Source: CAVOKN01 sp963696505 (GTDB lineage: Bacteria > Pseudomonadota > Gammaproteobacteria > Burkholderiales > Rhodocyclaceae). From it: a stretch of DNA of 64,000 nucleotides. The DNA lies in the NCBI GenBank assembly GCA_963696505.1, contig CAVOKN010000013.1:62001-126000 (forward strand). Reading direction: 5' to 3'. Each line of letters starts with the position of its first letter. Positions within the stretch are counted from its first letter, which is position 1. The position numbers were made by a program, and so were the translations under genes. This document shows positions 27,301 to 35,763 of the stretch, one piece after another. The notes under the pieces were generated by a model. That model was not told the DNA's origin. It worked only from the letters and a program-made list of their open reading frames with translations, and did not search any database.

Positions 27301-27528
27301 GGACAAACCGTCTTCTACGTCAAGGACAACGGGGTGGGCTTCGATATGCAGTATGCCGCCAAGCTGTTCAGCATGTTCCAGCGCATGCACACCGGAACCG
27401 AATTCCCCGGTTCGGGCGTCGGCCTGGCGGTGGTGAAGCGGCTGGTGGAAAGACACCGCGGCCGCATATGGGCGCAAGCCGAGCCTGACTGCGGCGCCAC
27501 GTTCTGCTTCACCCTCGGCCACGTGTGA
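24343..27528 (+). CDS. multi-PAS/GAF sensor histidine kinase, cytosolic
   Basis: About 1,061 residues from GTG 24343; a TTG at 24328 is an alternative and neither has a clear ribosome binding site. No membrane segment is present. Order: PAS (~1-130), GAF (~140-305), PAS (~320-440), then three further PAS/PAC units (~450-820, with repeated DITDRKHAEQE/DIADRKHAEDA linkers), a short coiled coil, HisKA with the phospho-acceptor in SYSVSHDLRAPLRAI (~853), and HATPase_c with N box LIGNALKFS, G1 DNGVGFD and G2 GSGVGLAVVKR. The kinase core resembles phytochrome-type kinases. No response regulator is adjacent, so it is an orphan. Its position between the nir and nos clusters makes a role in respiratory regulation possible but unproven. 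Confidence 0.85.
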   Translation: MTSDPRLEAAALDAMRELIAVLDPQGTIVLVNRAWREAALKNQAPAPIVAGTGLNYLDVCLRAAEEGDLSARRCHTGLLAALQGAQPEFEIEYPCHSPTEERWFLLRALPLGSGGHGLLLLHSEVTERERLERALRGANRALRIRSECSRVLLQATEEGEALRRMCQVIVDVGGYRFAWVGFLAQDGAIRPAAQAGWGEGYLDFLAVVLSAGKRGHGPAATAIRNGKPAVVRDIQTDPKFAPWRAEALARGYGSSVGLPFSAGGVAGALSLCAAEAQAFGAEEVELLQELANDLSIGVAGLRARAERDRAEEALRQSEEKFVKVFRSLPDFGAISRLADGMILDVSDGFVASIGYAREEAVGRTTLDLGLWRMPAQRAQVAAALRTAGEIHGIEVEYCRRDGSTSVGLMSAKTMTIDGEPCLLSIVHDIADRKHAEDALLRSERRLQAIVSNLPLILFGLDAGGVFTLSEGRGLQALGLRPGEVVGRSALEMYRGYPDVVQSLRQGLAGSVSRSIHRLGELTFDVLYMPVTDGRGVVTELIGVAVDISERMRAAEAVEHSEENLRVTLRSIGDGVITTDGDGRITMMNPVAQAHTGWLEAEARGRPLAEVFRIVNEATRAEVESPVKRVLAEGTVVGLANHTLLIDRHGVERPIADSGAPIRHTPDGPISGVVLVFSDQSHDRQVRQRLEEQEAKYRSLVEQVPAVIYLSALDEGSSSLFVSSRVEDMLGFTVQEYEGDPELWLRSIHHDDREAVRARIELTRTTGQAFAAEYRLFDKHGREHWVSDRAVMVYDGAERPAFLQGLMFDITDRKHAEQEIARLNDHLEQRVEERTADLAAAVRELESFSYSVSHDLRAPLRAINGYSSLLSESEGEALGDEGKSLLQRVIANTLKMERLIDDILHYSRAGRQPFEPGEVRLDDLVRTVARELSEGYPTAKLVTHPLPPVNGDQTMLRQIFANLIGNALKFSAGRERPLIEIGTLDRDGQTVFYVKDNGVGFDMQYAAKLFSMFQRMHTGTEFPGSGVGLAVVKRLVERHRGRIWAQAEPDCGATFCFTLGHV

Positions 27529-27591
27529 GCGCCGCCGCGCCGCCCACACACGTCACAAGGCTGCGCCGCAGTGGATTGCGCTGCTAAGAGA

Positions 27592-28539
27592 CTAAGCCAG
27601 GCGAACCACGAAGAGTCCGATGGCCAGCAGCACGCCGTGGATCATCGCGGCGCCGATGGTGGCCTTCAGCGCCGGCACCAGAGCGGCGGGATCGGCCGCG
27701 TGGGACCACAGTTCGCGCGTCGCCCTGGCCACCGGAATCAGGCCGGCGAGTGCCAGCAACGCGGTCCAGGGCAGCGCGCCCAACGCGACGGCGCCGATCA
27801 GCCACAGGTAGGCTACTGCGGCGATCAGCGTGTAACCCCAGCGGGCGCGGGCGGGGCCGAGCCGGACCACCCAGTTGCGCTTTCCGGCCGCGCGGTCGGC
27901 GCGGTAGTCCGGGAACTGGTTGATGTAGAGGATGTTCGCCACATGCAGGGCGTAGCTCAAGCCGGCGGTGAGAGTCAGCGGCGAGAAGGCGCCTCGCTGG
28001 ACGAAGTCGGCGCCAATGACGACCAGCAGCCAGCCGCAGGCGATCGCCGCTTCGCCGAGGCCGCGGCTCATGAACTGGAAGGGCGGCGCGGAGTAGGCCC
28101 AGCCGATGAACAGGCCGGCCAGCCCGATCAGGATCAAGCCGCTGTCGCTGATCGCCGTGAGCCACAGACCCGCCGGGACGACCACGGCCATCAGGCCATA
28201 GCCGAACAGCCGCGCGGCGCCAAGCGACAGCACTCCGTTCTGGATGAAGCGGCTGCCGCCGGTGAACGGGAACTGCCGGTCCGCGTTGGCGGCATCGCTG
28301 CCGTTCAAGGCGTCGTAGTAGTCGTTCAGCACGTTGGCGCCGGCGTGGGCGAGCAAGGCAAACAGAACGGTGACGAAGGCCACGAAGGGTTTGAGCGTAA
28401 TGCCATCGGCAAAGGCCGTGGCCAGCCCGAGCAGCCCGGCGGCGAAGGTGACGGAGAGGAACGCCGGCCGCGTCGCCCCGAAATAGCGCAACGCCTGATT
28501 GGGATAGGCGGCGAGTGTCGGTTCGGCGGGTGGCGGCAT
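27592..28539 (-). CDS. UbiA-family prenyltransferase, MenA-like
   Basis: A 315-residue polytopic protein (8-9 helices). The first Asp-rich motif NVLNDYYDALNG (~residues 70-81) is followed by FPFTGGSRFIQNGVLS, which resembles MenA (dihydroxynaphthoate polyprenyltransferase). The second motif, FPDYRADRAAGKRN (~residues 210-223), binds the prenyl diphosphate through Mg2+. The family attaches polyprenyl chains to aromatic acceptors for quinone or heme O synthesis; MenA-like is the best guess. It is the last gene of the minus-strand nos run, 45 nt after the TlpA-like gene. If MenA-like is right, it would make the menaquinone that NosGH-type quinol dehydrogenases use. Confidence 0.75.
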   Translation of the reverse strand: MPPPAEPTLAAYPNQALRYFGATRPAFLSVTFAAGLLGLATAFADGITLKPFVAFVTVLFALLAHAGANVLNDYYDALNGSDAANADRQFPFTGGSRFIQNGVLSLGAARLFGYGLMAVVVPAGLWLTAISDSGLILIGLAGLFIGWAYSAPPFQFMSRGLGEAAIACGWLLVVIGADFVQRGAFSPLTLTAGLSYALHVANILYINQFPDYRADRAAGKRNWVVRLGPARARWGYTLIAAVAYLWLIGAVALGALPWTALLALAGLIPVARATRELWSHAADPAALVPALKATIGAAMIHGVLLAIGLFVVRLA

Positions 28540-28584
28540 GGGTCGGTCCAGGTCGGCAGGCCGGCGGCGGCGGCCCTGTTCGTC

Positions 28585-29091
28585 TTACTTGGCCATCAGG
28601 TGCGCCAGCATGCGATCCAGATCGTCGTCCTTCAGCACGCCGATCTTCTTGCCAACCACCTTGCCGTTCCGATCGATGGCCAAGGTGTAGGGCAACACCG
28701 CACGATCGTTGCCGAGGGAATGCATGATCGCCAGGCCCTGGTCCTTGGCCAGCACAACCAGGTAATCCATCTTGTAGGCGGCGGCGAATTCCCGCACGTT
28801 GGCGGTGTTCTCCTCGAGCGCGATGCCGACCATGGCAAGCCCCTTGGCCTTGTTCTTCTTGTAGGCACTCACCAACTCGGGGATCTCATCGCGACATGGA
28901 CCGCACCACCGCGCCCAGAAATTCACGATGATCGGCTTGCCGCGCAGCGACTCCAGGGCGAGCGGCTTGTCCTGCGTGTCGTCGAGAGTCAGGGCGAAGA
29001 ACGGATCGGCGGAAACCATGTCCTGAGCCGCGGGAAGGGGCGCAGCGAACGCCATGAGTGCCAGCCATAAGGTAGCAACAAGCTTGTTCAA
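28585..29091 (-). CDS. TlpA-like periplasmic thiol:disulfide oxidoreductase
   Basis: A 168-residue thioredoxin-fold protein with a signal peptide (LVATLWLALMAFAAPLPAA) and the active site NFWARWCGPCRDEIP (CGPC). The cis-proline region is AVLPYTLAIDRNG. TTG at 29091 is chosen as the start because it has a GGAG ribosome binding site 7 nt upstream and gives a normal signal peptide. The longer open frame is the shadow of nosY. It is downstream of nosY, and thioredoxin-like proteins commonly keep cysteines reduced for copper-site or cytochrome assembly, so a role in NosZ CuA/CuZ or heme attachment is plausible. Confidence 0.82.
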   Translation of the reverse strand: MNKLVATLWLALMAFAAPLPAAQDMVSADPFFALTLDDTQDKPLALESLRGKPIIVNFWARWCGPCRDEIPELVSAYKKNKAKGLAMVGIALEENTANVREFAAAYKMDYLVVLAKDQGLAIMHSLGNDRAVLPYTLAIDRNGKVVGKKIGVLKDDDLDRMLAHLMAK

Positions 29092-29132
29092 GATTGGTCT
29101 CCAGTGATTCAGGTCGTCACGCCGACACTGCA

Positions 29133-29960
29133 CTATGGCAGATCGCCGCGCCGGAACAGGAAGTAACCCAGCGCCGCGCACGCGCTTCCCAGTGCTATCG
29201 GGTAGGCCAGCGCGAAGATCTTGTAGCCGGCCGCGCCGAAGGTGTCGAGGATGACGTAGGCGGCAGGCCCCAGCACGATGAGTTGCGGATCGAACAGCGA
29301 CAAGGCCGCGGTGCGGAACACCTGCAGCGGATTTGCCAGCGCGATCCCCACGGCGACCTCGGGCGCTACGTGGCCCTGGATCATGACGCCCAGCAGAATC
29401 AGGTCGAGGAACAGCAGCAGCGTGAGCCACACCATGAACGCGCTTCCCTGCGCAACGTCAGTGCTGCGCGCCAGCGTCAACACCAGCATGCCGATGCCAA
29501 GGAAGCACCAGCCCATGGCAGCGAGCAGCGCGGTGTAGTAACCGAACATCTGCCACGGCACTTCGATCTCGCGCACCAGCGCCCAGAGCACTGCACCGAA
29601 CATCGCGGCGAACACCGGCAGGAAGATCACCAGATAGCGGCCGACGATCTTGCCCCAGAACCACCCGGACAGGGACACGGGAAGCGACAGCAGGTACTCG
29701 AACACCCCCGCCTCCCGGTCCCCGGCCACCGAACGCACGGTGGTGATGAGCACGAATATCGGCAGGATCGCCATGGTGAGCTGGATGTAGGTCACCAGCA
29801 GCCGCGACAGGCCGATGAAGCCCAGCACGCGCGACTCGGTCAGGCCGAAGGCGAACAGCAGCACCACGATGGCACCGAACACCAGGCTGTAAACCATGAA
29901 CCAGCGCGACCGCAGGGACTCGACCACATCCAGCCTGGCGGTGAGCCAGAGATTCCTCAT
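29133..29960 (-). CDS. nosY: NosY, ABC-2 type permease for CuZ assembly
   Basis: A 275-residue permease with six hydrophobic helices and the ABC-2 signature RSVAGDREAGVFEYLLSLPVS near residues 77-97. With the NosF ATPase and periplasmic NosD it forms the NosDFY complex required to mature the copper-sulphide CuZ centre of nitrous oxide reductase. It is placed after nosF and nosL as in other clade II type nos clusters. Confidence 0.94.
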   Translation of the reverse strand: MRNLWLTARLDVVESLRSRWFMVYSLVFGAIVVLLFAFGLTESRVLGFIGLSRLLVTYIQLTMAILPIFVLITTVRSVAGDREAGVFEYLLSLPVSLSGWFWGKIVGRYLVIFLPVFAAMFGAVLWALVREIEVPWQMFGYYTALLAAMGWCFLGIGMLVLTLARSTDVAQGSAFMVWLTLLLFLDLILLGVMIQGHVAPEVAVGIALANPLQVFRTAALSLFDPQLIVLGPAAYVILDTFGAAGYKIFALAYPIALGSACAALGYFLFRRGDLP

Positions 29961-29987
29961 CGACGAGCTACCGTCACTTTGCCGTCC

Positions 29988-30452
29988 TCACTTGCCCAGC
30001 GCCAGGATCTTCGCGCGCACGTCAACAAAATCCAGCGCCCCGTCCTGGGGCGCGCTTGCCGCGGCGTAGTTGTAGCCCATCGGCGAAGTCTTGCCGCCGA
30101 CATAGTGCGCCCGGCGCGCATCGATCCAGCGCTTGTCGCCGGAATCGACCACCCAGATGCGCGTGGCATCCTCGCCGCCCCAGGGTTGATCGCGCAGCCA
30201 GAAGAACACACAGCCGATGTCGTCGAACTTGAAGCTCTGCTGCTTGGGCCCGCCCTTGACCTGGGCGCCGAAACGCCGGTCCGAGATCACCATGGAACAG
30301 CGGATGCAGGTATCCCGATCCCACACGGTCTCGACCATGCCCTCCGGCAGGTCGGAACCACGGCCGCAAGCACTCAGCGCGGCGGCGATTGGACTGAGCG
30401 CGAAACCCGCCCCCATGAGATCCTTCAGGAAACCGCGACGCGACGCGCCCAT
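29988..30452 (-). CDS. nosL: NosL, copper chaperone lipoprotein
   Basis: A 154-residue lipoprotein with a twin-arginine-like start (MGASRRGFLKDL) and a lipobox LSAC near residue 29. The NosL copper site CIRCSMVISDRRFGAQV is near residues 49-65, with the conserved Cys-x-x-Cys-x-Met. It delivers Cu(I) to apo-NosZ or NosD in the periplasm. It overlaps the 3' end of nosF by 28 bp. Confidence 0.93.
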   Translation of the reverse strand: MGASRRGFLKDLMGAGFALSPIAAALSACGRGSDLPEGMVETVWDRDTCIRCSMVISDRRFGAQVKGGPKQQSFKFDDIGCVFFWLRDQPWGGEDATRIWVVDSGDKRWIDARRAHYVGGKTSPMGYNYAAASAPQDGALDFVDVRAKILALGK

Positions 30453-31321
30453 TCCGAATTTGCCTCCGTTTCAGTTTCGGTCAGCGAGATATGGCTCACC
30501 AGCGCCACGTAGCGCGACACCATGCCCAGAAAGCGTAGCCGGTCAGGCCCGGCAACACGGCCGTCCCAAACCAGGCCGCCGCCGGCGTCGCGAAAACTCC
30601 AGGCGCCGATGGCCTTGACGAAGGCCGGCTCACTGCGCTTGACCACGATGCGACAGTCGAGCATGCCGGAGAGCGACACATCGTCCGCCACCCGGTCGTC
30701 GAGCACCACCTTGCCCATATCCAGTTCGATGACGCGATTGACCAGCGCCGCCACCTCGTTCAGCCGGTGGCTGGAAATCAGCATGGTGGCATCGTCCTGG
30801 CGATCGGCCAGCAGTTCGAAGAAGATCTTGCGCGCCTCGGGGTCGAGGTTGGCGGCGGGTTCGTCCATGATCAGCAGGCGGGTGTCGCGCCCCAGGGCGA
30901 TGGCGATCAGCAGCTTCTGCTTCTGGCCGCCGGAGAGCTTGACGAAGGGCTGGTGCCGGATGCGCTCGGCATCGAGGCCGAGCCGCTGCGCCAGGGCCAC
31001 CATGCGCTTGGGATCGCTGTTGCACAGCGAGGCCGAGAAATCGAGCAACTGCCCCACCGGCATTTTGAGAGGCGGCGGCAGTTGCGGCACGAAGCCGATG
31101 GCCGCAAGCACGCTGCTGCGGTTGCTGCGAGGCGCCTTGCCATCCACGGCAACCTCGCCTTCATGGACGTATTCGCCCAACAGACAGCGGATCAGCGTCG
31201 TCTTGCCCGCTCCGTTGGAGCCGATCAGGGCAACGCGCTCGCCCGAACCGATGACGAGACTTATCCCGTCGAGCACGCGGTTGCGCCGGAACGTCTTTGA
31301 AACCTTGTCGAAGCGGATCAT
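30425..31321 (-). CDS. nosF: NosF, ABC transporter ATPase for CuZ assembly
   Basis: A 298-residue ATPase with Walker A GSNGAGKTTLIR (~34-45), signature LSGGQKQKL (~130-138), Walker B LLIMDEPAANLDP (~150-162) and switch histidine ISSHRLNE. It partners NosY and NosD. Length and the extended C-terminal domain are typical of NosF. It lies between nosH and nosL on the minus strand. Confidence 0.94.
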   Translation of the reverse strand: MIRFDKVSKTFRRNRVLDGISLVIGSGERVALIGSNGAGKTTLIRCLLGEYVHEGEVAVDGKAPRSNRSSVLAAIGFVPQLPPPLKMPVGQLLDFSASLCNSDPKRMVALAQRLGLDAERIRHQPFVKLSGGQKQKLLIAIALGRDTRLLIMDEPAANLDPEARKIFFELLADRQDDATMLISSHRLNEVAALVNRVIELDMGKVVLDDRVADDVSLSGMLDCRIVVKRSEPAFVKAIGAWSFRDAGGGLVWDGRVAGPDRLRFLGMVSRYVALVSHISLTETETEANSEWARRVAVS

Positions 31322-31358
31322 GGGAGACGCGATTATAGGTGACCTGGCTTCCGACCGG

Positions 31359-32342
31359 TCACATGAGCTTCGAAAGCCCCTTCACGTCGTAGGTCAATGA
31401 GCTGGTTGGGCAGACGTCCACGCACAGGCCGCAGCGCGTGCAGTCCGGTCCGATCGGCACTTCGGTGTCCACCGCCCGGCCCTTGATGACCGTGTCAAGA
31501 ACGTGCGGAACCAGGCATACCTTGCGGCAGTTGCCCTCGTGGAAGCAGTTGTCCAGCCTGTACTTGATGCGCAGCGGGCTGAAGATGCCGACGATGCCGT
31601 AGGTCAGGCCGATCGGGCAGGCGTAGCGGCACCAGGCGCGACGCACGAAGAAGACCTCGAATGCGAGCAGGGCGAGCACCCAGAGCAGCGCCAGGCCGGG
31701 GCCATAGATCAGCGCCCGCGACACGATGCCGGTCGGCGAAATCGCTTCGAAGACGGTGTAGCCGGTAACGAGGGCGAGCAGGGCCATGATCACCCAGAAC
31801 GCGGTGCGCAGGCGCCGGTCTATGCTCTGGTCGGTCACCAGCTTCTTCCTGACCAGGTACAGATGCAGTGATTCGGCCCACTCGGCGAGAAGGTGGTAGG
31901 GGCAGACCCATGAACAGAACGTTCGCCCCCCCAGCAGCAGCCATAGCACCAGAACCGTCCCCGTGCCGATCAGAAGGTTGGTGATGACGTGCTTGTGCGC
32001 CAGCATCACCTGCAGCGCGGAATTGAGGTCGATGAGGTGGAAGCCGATCAAGCGCGAGGCCGAAAGCGACCCTTCGAGGATCTGGATATCGAGATAGAAG
32101 GAAACGACGAAAAGCAGGTTCGCCGCGATCAGCACCGCCCAGCGGCGATTGCGCCACTTGTGCGAGGTATTCTTGTGGGCCTCGGCGTGGTCGAGGGAGG
32201 CTTTCAGCCTGTCCTTCAGCGTGGCCTTGTTGTGCAGGTGAATCTGCTGCGCGCGCTCGCTGATCCGCTCCGGCTTGCTCGGCTCGCGACCGAACATGAC
32301 CAGGATCTGCTCGCGGAAGCGGCGCTTGAGAATGTCGCTCAT
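31359..32342 (-). CDS. nosH: NosH, NapH-like membrane quinol dehydrogenase ferredoxin
   Basis: A 327-residue membrane iron-sulphur protein with four helices and the NapH-type CxxxCP motifs CSWVCPYH (~147-154) and CRYACPIG (~238-245). These are followed by CFHEGNCRKVC and a C-terminal [4Fe-4S] motif CTRCGLCVDVCPTSSL (~297-312). With NosG it is thought to oxidise (mena)quinol and pass electrons to periplasmic cytochromes that serve NosZ. A long soluble N-terminus (~75 residues) precedes the first helix. It follows nosG after 37 nt. Confidence 0.9.
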   Translation of the reverse strand: MSDILKRRFREQILVMFGREPSKPERISERAQQIHLHNKATLKDRLKASLDHAEAHKNTSHKWRNRRWAVLIAANLLFVVSFYLDIQILEGSLSASRLIGFHLIDLNSALQVMLAHKHVITNLLIGTGTVLVLWLLLGGRTFCSWVCPYHLLAEWAESLHLYLVRKKLVTDQSIDRRLRTAFWVIMALLALVTGYTVFEAISPTGIVSRALIYGPGLALLWVLALLAFEVFFVRRAWCRYACPIGLTYGIVGIFSPLRIKYRLDNCFHEGNCRKVCLVPHVLDTVIKGRAVDTEVPIGPDCTRCGLCVDVCPTSSLTYDVKGLSKLM

Positions 32343-32379
32343 GCGCCCTCCGCATGACTGGAAGCGAAGCTGGGCTTCA

Positions 32380-33266
32380 TCAGCCTCTCCACACTTCGCG
32401 CGGCTCGACGACTATGGCGGCCGGCTCCACCGGACAGATCATCTCGCACACCCCGCAACCCACGCAGGGCTCGTGAACCACGGGCGACTTGCGCTTGCCG
32501 CCGTCCGGCGAAAACACCTCCTCGATGCTGATCGCGCCCTTGATCGGGCACTCGCGCACGCACAGATCGCACTCCTCGACGTCATAGGGATGCTCGGCCA
32601 CGCGTATCGGCTTCCATCGGTCCACGCTGACGTAGCGCATCCTCCCTTTGAAGTCCGGCCCGCGTGCCTGCCCCTTGAAGCCCTTGCCCTTGATCGCCAG
32701 GCAGGATTCGGGGCGCACCAGCCGCGCCACGCCTATGCGCTCCGCCATGTTCAGCGTCGGCTCGGGATCCTTCTCCTTGGCGAGCAGGACGGGCTTCGCC
32801 GCCAGTCGCGCGCCCGGGCGCACCGTCAAGGTCCTCGGGCTTGTGATAGGTGAGCGAACCAGTGGGGCAGGCGAGCACACATTGCACGGCATCGCAGGAG
32901 AAATCGCAGGGCTGCTCGCGGGCATCGATGTACGGAACGCCAACCCCGAAGCCATCCACCAGATCGGCCAGCTTGATTGCCTGCACCGGACAGACCTGCA
33001 CGCACTGACCGCACTTGATGCATGAGGCGAGAAAATCCTTTTCGTCGAGCGCACCGGGAGGACGCAAGCGCTGCGTGCGTGCGTAGGCCATCGGCAGGTA
33101 ACCCGACAGCGCTGCGCCGAATACGCCGCCGGTTAGGAGCACCGTGCGCAGGAAACGGCGCCGGTTTGCCTGCCGCTTCCAGATGGAAAGCGGCGGCTTC
33201 TTGCTCGGCGCCGGGCATGCGCCGCTTCTCCGGCAGTTTGCCGTTGGGATCTTCAGCCTCGCTCAT
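32380..33266 (-). CDS. nosG: NosG, NapG-like periplasmic ferredoxin, two frameshifts
   Basis: About 295 residues after correcting single extra bases near 33176 and 32831. The gene starts at ATG 33266 (MSEAEDPNGK), overlapping the nosD stop as ATGA. It continues into RQANRRRFLRTVLLTGG, a twin-arginine-like export signal, and then carries NapG-type cluster motifs: CIKCGQCVQVCP, CDFSCDAVQCVLACP, CDLCVRECPI and CVGCGVCEMICPVE. It is the partner of NosH in quinol oxidation. All conserved cysteines survive on both sides of each shift, so the breaks look like sequence errors. Confidence 0.87.
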
Positions 33267-34630
33267 GGCCTTCCTTCCGCGGACTGTCGAAGCGCGGCGC
33301 GGTCATCCTTCAGCAGCAGTTCCGGAGCCGAGAACGGCGCCAGACGCTCCAGGAAGTCCAGTGTCTCCAGCGCCGGCGCGTTCTTGAAGAAACGGGCGTG
33401 GGGAATCTCCATCCACACCCGGTCGGCGAAGGCATAGAGCTCGTAGGGCGTGTCGCCCACGCCATCGCCATCGCGGTCGAAGCCCTGGTAGTCGTCCCAG
33501 TAGTTGCCGCGCCACTCGTTGCGCTCGACTGCCGCGCGACCGCTGTAGGCGACGTCGCTCAGGTTGCCCTCGAAGATGTTGCCACTGACGATGTTGCCGC
33601 CCAGTTCGCTGGTGAACTGCAGCCCGATGCCGTTGTAGGCGATGAGGTTGTTGCGGATGTCGATCCGGGTGTCCGGCTGGAACGGCGAGAGGTCGGAGCC
33701 CATGCCTATGCCGCAATAGATGATCTCGTTGCCCTCGATCACCGCAGTCGCTCGCCTCCTTGAAGCCGATGCCCATGCCGGTGGCGCCGGTGGCGTGGGA
33801 AATGACGTTGTTGCGCACGTTCACTCCCTCCGTGTACATCAGATAGATGCCCACCGCGTTGTCGTAGAAGCGGTTGCCATTCCACCTCGTTGTCGTTGGC
33901 GAACATGAAGTGGATCGAATAGCGGCTGCGCTTGCCGACATTGTTGATGAACTTGTTGCCGTTCGAATACCAGACCACCATGTCGCGCGAATCCACCACC
34001 TCGTTGCCCTCGATGCGGTTGCGCATGCTGTACCACAGGCGGATACCGTCGCCGCGCACGCCGAGATCGAAGGGCTTGGAGCGCACCCGGTTGTTGCGCA
34101 CCACGTTGTCGTTGGCCTGCTTGAGGTCGATGCCGAAAAGGCAGTCGTCGATCACCAGGTCCTCGATGGTGTTGCGATGGCCGCGCACGTTGAGGCAGGT
34201 GTCGTCGGTGTCGTGCGAGTCGCCCGAGCCCGTCAAAGTCAGTCCCCGCAACACGGCGCCGTCGGTCTCCAGACTGAACACCGTGCCCTTGTCGCCGCCA
34301 TCGATGACGACCTCCCCCCGGCCCTCGATGGTGAGGGGTTTGCTGAGCACCACCGGACCGGCATAACTGCCCGGAGCAGGCTTGAGCACGGAGCCGGCCA
34401 GCGCTGCATCCACCAGTGCCTGGAAGGGCTTGCAGGCCATGGACGCGCGGATCACGCTCGTGCAGCGGAATCACGTCGGTGGGCTTGTGCACCTCGACCC
34501 GCGGCGCCGTGCTCAGATCGACACCCTGCCGCGGCCGCGACTCGCCGCCGCTTTCGGCGCCGATTCCGGAGGGAAGGGCGACGAACAGAAGCAGAGGAAG
34601 GACGGGGGCCAGCCAGAAAACCTTCGACAT
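33263..34630 (-). CDS. nosD: NosD, periplasmic copper-processing beta-helix protein, three frameshifts
   Basis: About 455 residues after removing one extra base near 34455, 33883 and 33746. Start ATG 34630 gives a signal peptide (MSKVFWLAPVLPLLLFVALP). The body is a right-handed parallel beta-helix of repeated N-rich rungs (NTIEDLVIDDC, NNRVRSKP, NRIEGNEVVDS, NKFINNVGKRS, NNLIAYNGIG), typical of the NosD/carbohydrate-binding family. The conserved WRGNYWDDYQGFDRDGDG segment is near the C-terminus. NosD works with NosF and NosY to assemble CuZ. It is preceded by nosB (8-nt gap) and followed by nosG (4-nt overlap). Confidence 0.88.
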
Positions 34631-34638
34631 TACCAAAG

Positions 34639-35619
34639 TCAGGCGCCGGCGCCCGCCTCCGACTTGATCTGCTTGCGCCGCAGCAGCACAGCCAACATCA
34701 GCAGCACGAACACGGCCATCAGCAGCGCGTAGCCGTAGTGGGGATAGGAATAGGTGGAGAACTGCGCCACCTTGCCTTCGCCGAACACCGTGGGCATGAA
34801 CGGCTTGACGGTGAAGGCGCCCCAGGGGTGCAGGTTGTGGCCGAAGAACCACAGCCATCCGGCATAGTCGATGAGGAAGAACAGCGGCAGCAGACCCGGC
34901 ACCAGGGCCAGCAGGAGCTGAAACTGGCGCAGCTTCCAAACCCCGAGCACAACGATGACCATGACTGCGATCAGCCCGCCGACCACCACGCCGGTCACCG
35001 TCTTGAGGATGGCGCCCCAGCGGGCGATCACCTCCGGCTCCTTGAAGAAGCGTCCCGCCTCTTCCATGTAATTGTTGATGAAGGGGTCAAGCGTTCCCAA
35101 CACGTAAAGATCGGCCACCATCCAGGCCGCCACCGCGGTGAAGCCAGCGGCGAGCACTCCGAGTTGCAGCTTCTTCTGCGCCAACGCGAAAGCCAGCAGC
35201 ATCACCGCAAAGAAGCCGAAGAAGAATTTGGCCAGCGGACGTTCCACCGGCGCGCCGGTCTCCACCGGATACATGCCCACGTAATGGTTGATGGTGTTCA
35301 TCTCGTGCATGCAGTCCAGGCCCATCTGCTGTTTCTCGGCCCGCCCGTGGCCGTCGTCGTCACGATGCCCGAGGTCGTCGCCCAGATCGCGCTGCTCCGT
35401 TTCCTGAGTCAGGCGCGTCTGTGGGATCGAAGTGCAGCCGTTGTAGACGGCGTCGAAATGAAAATGGATGCGGATGCCTTGGGGAAAGGCCTCTTCAGGG
35501 TAGTTAGGCGCCGTCAGCGACACCCACCAGATGGGGGTGAAGTAGGCCGCGATCATCAGGGCCAGCGCCACCAGGGTGAGCGCCGCCACCAGGAAATTCT
35601 GCTTGTTCTGAGCTGGCAT
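34639..35619 (-). CDS. nosB: NosB-like membrane protein of clade II nos clusters
   Basis: A 326-residue protein with an N-terminal helix, a ~100-residue periplasmic loop and about five further helices. The loop is metal-ligand rich (RIHFHFDAVYNGC, GHRDDDGHGRAE and LDCMHEMNTINHY), which suggests metal handling, though this is inference. The position between the cytochromes and nosD matches the nosZ-nosB-nosD order known from Wolinella-like and Dechloromonas-like clusters, so the name is given by synteny and architecture. Start ATG 35619 (MPAQNKQNFLV) was chosen over an upstream frame at 35661. Function is not established experimentally as far as I know. Confidence 0.75.
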   Translation of the reverse strand: MPAQNKQNFLVAALTLVALALMIAAYFTPIWWVSLTAPNYPEEAFPQGIRIHFHFDAVYNGCTSIPQTRLTQETEQRDLGDDLGHRDDDGHGRAEKQQMGLDCMHEMNTINHYVGMYPVETGAPVERPLAKFFFGFFAVMLLAFALAQKKLQLGVLAAGFTAVAAWMVADLYVLGTLDPFINNYMEEAGRFFKEPEVIARWGAILKTVTGVVVGGLIAVMVIVVLGVWKLRQFQLLLALVPGLLPLFFLIDYAGWLWFFGHNLHPWGAFTVKPFMPTVFGEGKVAQFSTYSYPHYGYALLMAVFVLLMLAVLLRRKQIKSEAGAGA

Positions 35620-35699
35620 GTTCGACTCACTGTAGCAGGTCGCCGTGCCCGCCGCGACCACGCCACGCAGGGATTGGGGGTTCGAGCCGGAAACCGCGC

Positions 35700-35754
35700 G
35701 CCGCCCGGCATTCGGGCGGCGGCGGACGTCCCGCCGCGGGGCGACGGCGGGACG
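35700..35754. other. tandem strong hairpins between a nos cytochrome gene and nosB
   Basis: Two GC hairpins lie in the 144-bp gap: GCCGCCC/GGGCGGC (35700-35706 with 35714-35720) and a perfect 10-bp stem CGTCCCGCCG/CGGCGGGACG (35727-35736 with 35745-35754, 8-nt loop). No T tract follows on the minus strand. They may be RNA processing or stability elements separating two expression levels within the nos operon, or partial terminators. Confidence 0.5.
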
Positions 35755-35763
35755 CTGGACAGA

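Noticed and set aside
29092..29430. N-terminal extension of the TlpA-like protein
   Set aside because: It is the out-of-frame shadow of the nosY 3' end; TTG 29091 has a ribosome binding site and begins a signal peptide.
31483..31498. TTGAT-N6-GTCAA resembling an FNR site inside nosH
   Set aside because: The spacer is six bases where the family needs four, and it lies within coding sequence.
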